Source: RGIG5579 sp045531235 (GTDB lineage: Bacteria; Bacillota; Clostridia; Oscillospirales; SIG627). Taken from it: a stretch of 25,377 nt of DNA. Within the stretch, counting starts at the first letter, position 1. Each line of letters begins with the position of its first letter. Positions 15,532 to 22,473 of this stretch are shown piece after piece. The DNA lies in assembly GCA_045531235.1 (NCBI GenBank), contig JAZSDQ010000105.1, forward strand, positions 1 to 25,377, written 5' to 3'. The translations under genes were made by a program, and so were the position numbers. The notes under the pieces are model-generated. The model saw only the letters and a program-made list of their open reading frames with translations, did no database searches and was not told the origin of the DNA.

Positions 15532-15777
15532 ATGAAAAATTGTTACTACGCAGCATACGAATTACGTAGCGGAAAAGAACTTTGTATGGGGGTATGGGAT
15601 ACCATAGAGGAATTGGGTTCTGCTCTTGAGATTTCCGTAAAAACAGCTTATTCCCGAATGTACCGCAACAGTAAAGAATCAGACAAAGAAGACCGCTTTA
15701 CCATAAAACGTGTTGCCGCAAGAAAAAGAACACGAAAAAAGAAGCGAAAAAAGAAAAATAAAAAAAAGACCTCGTAA
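15532..15777 (+). CDS. Small basic HTH-like DNA-binding protein, candidate regulator
   Basis: An 81-residue protein from ATG 15532. I prefer this ATG to the in-frame GTG 9 nt earlier because AGGTG is then well placed, 6 nt upstream. Residues 1-22 (NCYYAAYELRSGKELCMGVW) look like a small beta unit. Residues 25-44 (IEELGSALEISVKTAYSRMY) fit a helix-turn-helix, and residues 60-80 are almost all lysine or arginine. It is read from a perfect-consensus promoter with a palindrome in its spacer and lies divergent to the holin-amidase cassette. Autorepression and control of the cassette are plausible but inferred. I do not recognise a named family. Confidence 0.7.
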   Translation: MKNCYYAAYELRSGKELCMGVWDTIEELGSALEISVKTAYSRMYRNSKESDKEDRFTIKRVAARKRTRKKKRKKKNKKKTS

Positions 15778-15790
15778 GACGAAGTCTTTT
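15764..15790. terminator. Terminator overlapping the stop of the small HTH-like gene
   Basis: Arms AAAAGACCTCGT (15764-15775) and ACGAAGTCTTTT (15779-15790) form a stem with one C-A mismatch and a 3-nt loop. The TAA stop at 15775-15777 lies at the loop. The T-run is short on the plus strand, but a long A-tract makes it a better terminator for minus-strand transcripts coming from yfcE. Confidence 0.65.
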
Positions 15791-15863
15791 CCACTGTCCT
15801 TTTTATGGGACACAACATTGATTAAAATAAGGATGTAAAGAAAATACAAGGAGGACATCCAAA

Positions 15864-16010
15864 ATGACAAAAAATCAAAAAAACTATAGCCGCGAAACTC
15901 TGCAGGCTCTGCTTGCAGAACAAAAAAATTTAAAATTCGAGCAAGAAATTCTGACCTTCCTTTGCCTCTTTTTGGCCTCCGTATTGGGGATCCTTCTTAT
16001 TTCGATGTAA
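15864..16010 (+). CDS. 48-residue single-span membrane protein
   Basis: A short gene with a strong AAGGAGG (15848-15854) 9 nt before ATG. The N-terminal half is polar (MTKNQKNYSRETLQALLAEQ), followed by one hydrophobic span (about residues 29-47, ILTFLCLFLASVLGILLIS), which ends the protein. The last 14 bp overlap the convergent yfcE-like gene. GGATGT at 15831-15836 can pair with ACATCC at 15855-15860 and place the ribosome-binding site in the loop. No known family is recognised. The start signal and clean hydrophobic helix argue it is real; it could be a small regulatory or lysis-associated peptide. Confidence 0.6.
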   Translation: MTKNQKNYSRETLQALLAEQKNLKFEQEILTFLCLFLASVLGILLISM

Positions 16011-16548
16011 AACAAAGGGTATGGTATTCCCTACCGTCCAAGGTTTTCCATTGAAACAGTCCATCTTCCAAGGTCATGTAGCCTCTCTCCGAGCCTGCTT
16101 TGGGAATGGTAACGGAACCAGGATTGAGTACGAAAATCCCTTCTTTTTCATCCCAGGTGGGAATGTGGCTGTGCCCGTGGAGAAGAATATCGCCTTTTTT
16201 CAAAGGAGGAAGCTTTTCTCCGTTGAATTTATGACCGTGGGTGGCAAAGATCATTTTCTCCCCCAAAGGGAAAAGCATATAATCCGCCAAAATGGGGAAT
16301 TCCAGCACCATCTGATCCACTTCCGTATCACAATTTCCGCGAATACAGAAAATCTCCTCTTTCTTTCCGTTGAGAAGCTCAATTACTTTTTTCGGAGCGT
16401 ATCCTTCGGGAAGATCATTGCGGGGTCCGTGATAAAGAAGATCCCCCAGGAATAAAATTCTCTCCGCTCCCTCTCGGGAAAACGCTTCAAAAAGTTGTTC
16501 ACAGGTAGAAGCATCCCCGTGAAGATCCGATGCGATCAGCCATTTCAT
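15997..16548 (-). CDS. yfcE: YfcE-type metallophosphodiesterase
   Basis: A 183-residue calcineurin-like phosphoesterase of the YfcE/MJ0936 group, known to hydrolyse phosphodiesters with Mn2+; the physiological substrate is unsettled. All metal-binding motifs are present: DLHGD (residues 8-12), GDLLYHG, GNCD, HGHK and HGHSH. Length matches the family. ATG 16548 has AAGGA 9 nt upstream. It is monocistronic, read from its own promoter and converging on the 48-residue membrane protein gene, with the terminator at 15764-15790 further on. Cytoplasmic. Confidence 0.9.
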   Translation of the reverse strand: MKWLIASDLHGDASTCEQLFEAFSREGAERILFLGDLLYHGPRNDLPEGYAPKKVIELLNGKKEEIFCIRGNCDTEVDQMVLEFPILADYMLFPLGEKMIFATHGHKFNGEKLPPLKKGDILLHGHSHIPTWDEKEGIFVLNPGSVTIPKAGSERGYMTLEDGLFQWKTLDGREYHTLCFTSK

Positions 16549-16580
16549 AGCTAAATTCCTTTCTGCCGATGTTTTAAATC

Positions 16581-16608
16581 ATTATACCAAAAAGAGAAAA
16601 AATCGCAA
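16581..16608 (-). promoter_or_regulatory. Promoter of yfcE-like gene
   Basis: TTGCGA (16603-16608), a 16-nt spacer and TATAAT (16581-16586) on the minus strand, with an extended -10 TGG before TATAAT. Confidence 0.65.
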
Positions 16609-16614
16609 GTGCTT

Positions 16615-16643
16615 TTGCTTTTTTTCGCCTTCGGTGTTATACT
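16615..16643 (+). promoter_or_regulatory. Promoter of the methyltransferase-fold gene
   Basis: TTGCTT (16615-16620), a 17-nt spacer and TATACT (16638-16643) with an extended -10 (TGT before TATACT). Its -35 box lies 6 bp from that of the divergent yfcE promoter, so the two probably compete. Confidence 0.65.
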
Positions 16644-16669
16644 AAACACAGAATATGGGGGAGGAAATT

Positions 16670-17581
16670 ATGGACAAAGAAACTTCACTGGGCATTACGG
16701 CGCACATTGGCAGAGTCATTGCCGAATACGCTCCCAAAATTGCTTGGACACAAGAAGACCTTCGTAAAAAACGACTGGAATACAGCGATGAAAAGCTCCG
16801 TGAGCTTGCCGAAGAAGGCTATTACTTTGGCGATTTTGAATTGTTTTACGTAATGCTTCGCTTCTGCGACGGCATGGACCTTTGGAAAAGAGCAGACGAG
16901 GAATATTTAAAAAAGCTGTTTTCCGAGGCAAAACGCTTTGATAAAAAAGAATTCCAAGAAGACCCCTATCTTCGGGATATTACGATAAAAGAAAGACGCC
17001 TGGGCAACTTTCTTCTCACAGAAAGCTTTTATGAGCGAGGAGAGTTTTTTCAGTACGATATGCCGGCGCTTTCCGACGAGATCGTAGTACCAAAGATCGG
17101 CTTTTTCACAGAGAAAATCTTTTTTCCTGCCGTATATGAGGGAAATATTCCATGGGTCAGCGTATGCCCTTCGGAAATCAACTCCATGACACCCGATACC
17201 GCGGCGGCACGGGGAAAGACCCTTGTTCTCGGTTTGGGATTGGGATATTATCCATACATTATCTCCCACAATGAAAACGTAGAAGAAATCACCATCGTAG
17301 AAAAAAGCGGAAGCATCATTCAGCTTTTCCGCGAGGAGATCCTGCCTCAGTTTTCTCACAAAATCAAAATCAAGATCGTAGAGGCAGATGCCTTTGATTT
17401 TCTCGCAAAAACGAAAAACGGTGAATTCGATTTTTGCTATGCCGATATATGGGAAGGTTGGCACGACGGCGCAGAAGCATACGAGAAGATCCTACCACAC
17501 GAAAAACGGCTCACAAACACCGAATTTAGATATTGGATCAAAAACGAGATCCTTTGGTATCAAAATCACGGAAAAGAATAG
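16670..17581 (+). CDS. SAM-dependent methyltransferase-fold protein of unknown substrate
   Basis: 303 residues from ATG 16670 (MDKETSLGI), chosen over an in-frame ATG 15 nt earlier because GGGGGAGG would otherwise lie inside the gene. The N-terminal part (about 1-130) is charged, helical and unrecognised. The C-terminal half is a class I Rossmann fold: KTLVLGLGLGYYPYI as the SAM-binding glycine loop, an acidic end of strand 2 in ITIVEKSGS, VEADAFDFL, and FDFCYADIWEGWHDG at the motif IV position. The pattern recalls spermidine-synthase-like proteins. It ends 77 nt before trkA and could be co-transcribed with it. Target unknown; I see no catalytic signature that names one. Confidence 0.7.
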   Translation: MDKETSLGITAHIGRVIAEYAPKIAWTQEDLRKKRLEYSDEKLRELAEEGYYFGDFELFYVMLRFCDGMDLWKRADEEYLKKLFSEAKRFDKKEFQEDPYLRDITIKERRLGNFLLTESFYERGEFFQYDMPALSDEIVVPKIGFFTEKIFFPAVYEGNIPWVSVCPSEINSMTPDTAAARGKTLVLGLGLGYYPYIISHNENVEEITIVEKSGSIIQLFREEILPQFSHKIKIKIVEADAFDFLAKTKNGEFDFCYADIWEGWHDGAEAYEKILPHEKRLTNTEFRYWIKNEILWYQNHGKE

Positions 17582-17658
17582 GTATTTTCACGGAAAACAC
17601 TTGAATTCGTTTCTCTTGTATGATACCATTCTTCTAGTACAGCAGAAAGGATTTCTTT

Positions 17659-19017
17659 ATGAACATCATTCTTATTGGCGGTGGCAAGATCGGCACCACC
17701 ATTTTGGAAAGTCTGGTTGCCGAGGGGCACAACGTTGTCATCGTGGATAACTCCCCCCAGGTCATCAATCAAATCAACAATATGTACGACGTTATGTGCG
17801 TTTGCGGCAACGGCGTAGACTGGGAAACGCTGAAAGAAGCAGGATCGGACAATACCAATCTTCTCATTGCCGTAACCGGTTCCGATGAATTCAATATGCT
17901 CTGCTGTCTGATGGCAAAAAAGATTGGAATTCCACACACCGTCGCCCGTATCCGCAATCCCGAATACAATGATAAAAGCTTGGCCTTTATGAAGCAAGCT
18001 TTAGACCTTTCCGTTTCCATCAACCCCGATTTTATGGCGGCAAGGGAAATCTTCAGCATCCTGCAGCTTCCCGCTGCAGAAAGCGTGGAAACCTTTTCCC
18101 ACCGCACCTTCGAAATCGTAGAGCTGACTCTGAAGGACGATTCGCCCCTCTGCGGAACGAGCCTGATGGAAATGAAAAAGCGCTTCCCCGGCTCTTATCT
18201 TGTAGGCACGGTACAGCGTGACGGAGAAGCCTTCATTCCCGGCGGTGCTTTCCGCTTGGAAAGCGGCGACCGTATCGGCCTTACCGCTGCAGTAGCGCAG
18301 GTGGAAAAACTTCTGAAAATGCTGGGTATTGCTCAGGAGAAAGCGCACAATATTATGATTGTCGGCGCAAGCAGATGCTCCTACTATCTGGCAAAACGCC
18401 TTCTGGCAAACGGCGCTCACGTCACCATTATTGATAAAAACCAAGAAATTTGTCAGCGCTTCGCAGAGATCTTACCGGAAGCGGTCATTGTATGCGGAGA
18501 TGCAGCTCAGGAAGAGCTTCTTTTGGAGGAAGGTCTGGACTCGGCAGATGCCTTTGTTACCCTCACAGGCATCGACGAAGAAAATATCCTGCTTTCCTAC
18601 CTCGCTCGCTCTCACGGCGTAGAAAAAACAGTTACCAAGATCAACCGCGATGAATTTTCCGTGATGGCGCAAAAACTCAGTCTTGACTGTATCATCACTC
18701 CCCGAGATCTTGTTAGCAACGTGGTTACCCGCTATGCCAGAGCCTTGGAAAACTCTATGGGCTGTGCCGTAGAAACCCTTTACCGCCTGATGGACGGTAA
18801 AGCAGAGGCACTGGAATTCAAGGTAAAAGAAGACTATGATTTCACCGAAGTTCCCTTGAAAGATCTGAAACTGAAACAAAATGTCCTTATTGCCGGTATT
18901 ATTCGCGAAAGAAACGTTTTGATTCCCGGTGGTAATGATTGTATTCGCAAGGGCGATCGCGTGGTCATTCTTACCACAGGACATAAAATGACCGATCTTG
19001 CAGATATTATGGAGTAA
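17659..19017 (+). CDS. trkA: TrkA, regulatory subunit of Trk potassium uptake
   Basis: A 452-residue cytoplasmic ring protein that binds nucleotides and gates the TrkH channel. It has two tandem RCK_N-RCK_C units. The first begins MNIILIGGGKIGTT with an intact GxGxxG-type loop and the acidic strand-2 end VIVD. The second starts near residue 232 with IMIVGASRCSYYLAKRL, in which the glycine loop is degenerate, then VTIIDKNQE and VCGDAAQEELL. Each RCK_C unit has a PGG-type turn (FIPGGAFRLESGDR and LIPGGNDCIRKGDR). Full length for the family. AAAGGA lies upstream of the ATG, and trkH follows after 3 nt. Confidence 0.95.
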   Translation: MNIILIGGGKIGTTILESLVAEGHNVVIVDNSPQVINQINNMYDVMCVCGNGVDWETLKEAGSDNTNLLIAVTGSDEFNMLCCLMAKKIGIPHTVARIRNPEYNDKSLAFMKQALDLSVSINPDFMAAREIFSILQLPAAESVETFSHRTFEIVELTLKDDSPLCGTSLMEMKKRFPGSYLVGTVQRDGEAFIPGGAFRLESGDRIGLTAAVAQVEKLLKMLGIAQEKAHNIMIVGASRCSYYLAKRLLANGAHVTIIDKNQEICQRFAEILPEAVIVCGDAAQEELLLEEGLDSADAFVTLTGIDEENILLSYLARSHGVEKTVTKINRDEFSVMAQKLSLDCIITPRDLVSNVVTRYARALENSMGCAVETLYRLMDGKAEALEFKVKEDYDFTEVPLKDLKLKQNVLIAGIIRERNVLIPGGNDCIRKGDRVVILTTGHKMTDLADIME

Positions 19018-19020
19018 TAT

Positions 19021-20493
19021 ATGAATCGCAGAATGGTTCTTTACACCGTCGGCCTCATTATTCTTCTGGAAGCAGCACTTCTTCTGCTTCCGCTGGCGGT
19101 TTGTCTGATTTACAAAGAGTGGAACTGCTCTCTCGCTTTTCTCGGTTCCATCGCATTGTCTGCATTGGCAGGAGGATCGTTTTCCTTTTTTTCCAAGCCG
19201 CGATCCCGACGGATCTATGCCAAGGAAGGCTTTGCCATTACCACCTTTGCCTGGCTCGGCCTTTCCGTGTTCGGCGCACTTCCCTTCGTTTTTTCGGGAG
19301 AGATCCCCTCGTTTACCGACGCTTTTTTTGAAACGGTCAGCGGTTTTACCACAACAGGCGCCTCAATTCTCATCAATGTAGAAGAATTAAGCCACGGAAC
19401 GCTCTTTTGGCGAAGTTTCACCCATTGGATCGGAGGCATGGGAGTCTTGGTACTGCTCATTGCCTTCCTCGGAAGCATATCCGACCGTTCCATTCATATT
19501 CTTCGCGCGGAAATGCCCGGCCCCACTATGGGAAAACTGATGCCAAAGCTCAGTGATACCGCAAAAATTCTCTATCTGATTTACCTCGGCATGACCGCTG
19601 TGATGGTGATCCTTCTCATCCTCGGAGATATGCCTCTTTTTGACGCCCTTCTCCACACCTTTGGAACGGCAGGCACCGGCGGTTTCGGTATATATTCCGA
19701 CAGTGCCGCAAGTTTCACATCGTATCAAACATGGGTCATCACCATTTTTATGATCCTCTTCGGTGTCAATTTCAATCTTTTCTATTTGATCCTTGTACGT
19801 CGGGCGCGGTCCGCAATGCGCTCTACAGAGTTTTGGGCTTATCTCGGAATCTTTGGTGCCGCCACCATCATCCTTTGCTGCAATCTTTTCCCCCTTTACG
19901 AAAGCAGTTCTCTTCTTATAGAGGATGCAGCATTTCAGGTTGCCTCGGTTATGACCACTACCGGCTTTTCGTCGGCAGACTTTAACCTTTGGCCTCCCCT
20001 TTCCAAAACCATCTTGCTGCTCTTGATGTTCATCGGCGCTTCCGCAGGGTCTACCGGCGGCGGTTTTAAGGTATCCCGACTGATCCTTCTTTCAAAGAAC
20101 TGCGCCGCAGAATTCCGCCATATACTTCACCCCAGGAGTGTTACGGTTACCCGAATGGACGGAAAGGCCGTGGAAAGCGAAACTCGAAAAAGCGTAATGG
20201 TATATTTTGCCGTTTACGCCCTTTGCTTTTTCTTCATCTTTTTCCTGCTTTCCTTTGACGGATTTGATTTGGAAACGACCTTTTCCGCAGTTGCAGCGTG
20301 CTTTAACAACATCGGCCCAGGATTTGGGCTCGTCGGTCCCGTTTCTAACTACTCTTGCTACTCCGATGCCGCTACCTGGCTTCTTGCCTTTACCATGCTT
20401 TTAGGAAGACTTGAAATTTGGCCCATTCTTCTCACCATCTATCCGGCCACTTGGCTGTCAAGAAAAAATAACCACAAGAAAGGATTTCTATGA
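19021..20493 (+). CDS. trkH: TrkH, potassium channel subunit of the Trk system
   Basis: A 490-residue polytopic membrane protein of the Trk/Ktr/HKT superfamily. Four pore loops are visible: VSGFTTTGAS, FGTAGTGGFG, VMTTTGFSSADF and NNIGPGFGLVGP, each with the selectivity-filter glycine. The intramembrane loop GASAGSTGGGFKVSR is typical of TrkH. The spans and length match the family. It begins 3 nt after trkA, with GGAG from the trkA end as ribosome-binding site, and overlaps the HD-domain gene by ATGA at its end. With TrkA it imports potassium across the cytoplasmic membrane. Confidence 0.95.
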   Translation: MNRRMVLYTVGLIILLEAALLLLPLAVCLIYKEWNCSLAFLGSIALSALAGGSFSFFSKPRSRRIYAKEGFAITTFAWLGLSVFGALPFVFSGEIPSFTDAFFETVSGFTTTGASILINVEELSHGTLFWRSFTHWIGGMGVLVLLIAFLGSISDRSIHILRAEMPGPTMGKLMPKLSDTAKILYLIYLGMTAVMVILLILGDMPLFDALLHTFGTAGTGGFGIYSDSAASFTSYQTWVITIFMILFGVNFNLFYLILVRRARSAMRSTEFWAYLGIFGAATIILCCNLFPLYESSSLLIEDAAFQVASVMTTTGFSSADFNLWPPLSKTILLLLMFIGASAGSTGGGFKVSRLILLSKNCAAEFRHILHPRSVTVTRMDGKAVESETRKSVMVYFAVYALCFFFIFFLLSFDGFDLETTFSAVAACFNNIGPGFGLVGPVSNYSCYSDAATWLLAFTMLLGRLEIWPILLTIYPATWLSRKNNHKKGFL

Positions 20494-21146
20494 CCTTTAC
20501 GGAAATAAAAAACGATCCCAAGCTCCGCGCTTTTATTAAAGCCTCCGATGACTGTATGATTTCTCTGGGATTCACCGAGCACAGCTTTGCCCACGTGGGA
20601 ATCGTAGCAGAAAAAGCGGGAGATATCATGGAATCTCTTGGTATGGATCCTCACATGGCTTTTCTGGCACGGGTTGCCGGATATCTTCACGATATCGGTA
20701 ATCTTGTAAACCGCATCGAGCACAGCCAAAGCGGCGCACTGATCGCAATGAATCTTCTGGAAAGCTGGCATTTTCCGCCGGAAGATATTGCCCTTATCGT
20801 ATCTGCCATCGGCAATCACGATGAAGGCACAGGTACACCCGTCAACTCCATTGCCGCTGCCTTGATTCTTGCAGATAAATCCGACGTAAGGCGTACCCGG
20901 GTGCGGGAAAAAGACCGCTCTGCCTTTGATATTCACGACAGAGTAAACTTTTCCGTAGAGAAATCAGAGCTTTCCATCAACGAAGAAAAAACGCAAATTC
21001 TGTTAAAGCTCACCGTAGATACCCAGGTCAGTCCTGTGATGGAATATTTCGAGATTTTTCTTGACCGTATGGTTCTCTGCCGAAAAGCAGCAGAAAAGCT
21101 GGGTCTTGAATTTAAATTTTCCATCAACGATCTTTCGTTGTTATAA
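20490..21146 (+). CDS. HDIG-motif metal-dependent phosphohydrolase, coupled to trkH
   Basis: A 218-residue HD-superfamily hydrolase. Metal ligands appear in order: HSFAHV (first His), LARVAGYLHDIGNLVNRIEHSQSG (HD plus a further His), then IGNHDEGTG, and a later ADKSDVRRTRVRE as conserved Asp and basic patch. The C-terminal third (FDIHDRVNFSVEKS, SPVMEYFEIFLDRM) is shared with a widespread family of about 200-residue HD proteins in anaerobes whose substrate is not established to my knowledge. The start overlaps the trkH stop as ATGA and an AAAGGA precedes it, so it is co-translated with the potassium channel. A strong terminator follows. A role in nucleotide signalling to Trk is an inference. 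Confidence 0.8.
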   Translation: MTFTEIKNDPKLRAFIKASDDCMISLGFTEHSFAHVGIVAEKAGDIMESLGMDPHMAFLARVAGYLHDIGNLVNRIEHSQSGALIAMNLLESWHFPPEDIALIVSAIGNHDEGTGTPVNSIAAALILADKSDVRRTRVREKDRSAFDIHDRVNFSVEKSELSINEEKTQILLKLTVDTQVSPVMEYFEIFLDRMVLCRKAAEKLGLEFKFSINDLSLL

Positions 21147-21148
21147 AG

Positions 21149-21181
21149 AAAAAAGGACGAAGAAATTCTTCGTCCTTTTTA
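21149..21181. terminator. Strong bidirectional terminator
   Basis: A perfect hairpin with arms GGACGAAG and CTTCGTCC is flanked by A-runs and T-runs. It ends the trkA-trkH-HD operon on the plus strand and the LCP gene on the minus strand. Confidence 0.92.
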
Positions 21182-21194
21182 TTAGCAAATTTTA

Positions 21195-22349
21195 TCAGCT
21201 GCGGGGGTCTCCGGAGGCGCGATAACCGTAAATATTCTCATACAAGCGGAACATATTTTCAGGATACACAATAATATTATATTTTTCCTCTCGGTACAGT
21301 CCGTTTTCGGGGATACGGCAGCTGACACGGTCGTATTTTACATAGTTCAATACGTTTCCTACCAGATCCTTCAACAAAGTTTTGGGCATATTGGTAGTAA
21401 CAAGCGGCAACACATCTTCAAAGAAGCCCATGATCTTGGTCAACGAAAAGCCACTGACCTTTTCAAGGATCAATTCCAGAATCTGCCTTTGGCGTCCGGT
21501 TCTCTGCCAGTCAGAGCCAACGTCTCTGTTTCTTGCGTGATGCACTGCCTGAATTCCGTTGAGGTGATAAACACCGTCACCTACATTCTTAAGCAGGTCC
21601 TCTTTTGTAGTTCCCAAAATTTCGTTTTCAGCATCATCACGGGATGCAATATCATTGATGGCATCCACCTCTGCCGAGGTTAAGGGAACATCCAGCCCGC
21701 CCATAGCATTGATGATCTTAGCAAAATCGTAAAAGTTTACTTTCACATAATGCTTTACATCAATGTTAAAATTTTCTTTCAGCACGGCCATGGTAAGATT
21801 TGCACCGCCGTAAGCATGGGCATGATTCAGTTTATCCCATTTCCCCGCAACACGATGATTGATGTTTTCGGGATATTTCGCATAAATATCACGCATCAAG
21901 GAGCATAGTACGATCTTTTTCGTTTTCTCGTTAATGGAAACCAAGATCATCGTATCCGTTCTGGTGGCTGTCTTTTCGTATCTTTCATCCGTTGCCAGAA
22001 TCAAAAAATTGGTCAGGTCCTTGTTGTTAGCAATCAACGGAAGGCTGCTGCCATCATCGGGGAGAATATCGTCAACATTAATCGTTTCTTCAAAGGTTAC
22101 CGTTTCCTGAAACTGTTCCGTTTCAAAAACAAGGCCGGTTTCATTGGTTTGATAATTGATTTTTCCCAGATAATACTCTACAGCCATGTGGTAAATTCCC
22201 CAGACCAAAAGAGCAAGAGCTGCTACCACCAGAACAAAAATCAACGTGATTCTAACTATAAGTCGCTTTTTTTCAGCAGGTGTTGCAGCTTGTTTTTTTA
22301 CTGCTGCACTGTCTTGTTTTTCGTTTTTATGTTCACTGTTTTGTGGCAT
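21195..22349 (-). CDS. LytR-CpsA-Psr (LCP) family wall-polymer ligase
   Basis: 384 residues from ATG 22349. The earlier in-frame ATG at 22355 abuts GAGGA with no spacing, while 22349 is 7 nt from GAGG. A charged cytoplasmic tail (about 1-28) leads into one membrane span (VRITLIFVLVVAALALLVWG), so the catalytic domain is outside. LCP motifs are FLILATDERYEKTATRTDTM, CSLMRDIYAKYP, KLNHAHAYGG, NAMGGLDVPLT, LNGIQAVHHARNRD, and GSDWQRTGRQRQ, which include the arginines and aspartates that contact the polyprenyl pyrophosphate. LCP enzymes move undecaprenyl-linked glycans onto peptidoglycan. The acceptor polymer could be the product of the operon at 1-9662, though it is not in the same operon. Confidence 0.92.
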   Translation of the reverse strand: MPQNSEHKNEKQDSAAVKKQAATPAEKKRLIVRITLIFVLVVAALALLVWGIYHMAVEYYLGKINYQTNETGLVFETEQFQETVTFEETINVDDILPDDGSSLPLIANNKDLTNFLILATDERYEKTATRTDTMILVSINEKTKKIVLCSLMRDIYAKYPENINHRVAGKWDKLNHAHAYGGANLTMAVLKENFNIDVKHYVKVNFYDFAKIINAMGGLDVPLTSAEVDAINDIASRDDAENEILGTTKEDLLKNVGDGVYHLNGIQAVHHARNRDVGSDWQRTGRQRQILELILEKVSGFSLTKIMGFFEDVLPLVTTNMPKTLLKDLVGNVLNYVKYDRVSCRIPENGLYREEKYNIIVYPENMFRLYENIYGYRASGDPRS

Positions 22350-22386
22350 TTTCATTCCTCATTCCAACTTTGTCAAGTTTTGTATC

Positions 22387-22415
22387 ATTGTACCCCAATT
22401 TCACAGGGAATACAA
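22387..22415 (-). promoter_or_regulatory. Probable promoter of the LCP gene
   Basis: TTGTAT (22410-22415), a 17-nt spacer and TACAAT (22387-22392) on the minus strand, about 40 nt before the start codon. Read-through from trxB is also possible, as no clear terminator separates them. Confidence 0.5.
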
Positions 22416-22473
22416 TAAGCCGTAAAAAAGTTTACAAAAAGAATACTTTTCTTATTACTTTTCTATTGCCGTT

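Noticed and set aside
11400..15870. Attachment sites or a tRNA next to the phage-like cassette
   Set aside because: No tRNA gene, integrase or flanking direct repeat could be found by reading, so recent prophage insertion is not supported.
17556..17597. Imperfect direct repeat GGTAT...CACGGAAAA at the end of the methyltransferase-fold gene
   Set aside because: The two copies differ in length and one is within the coding sequence; likely chance.
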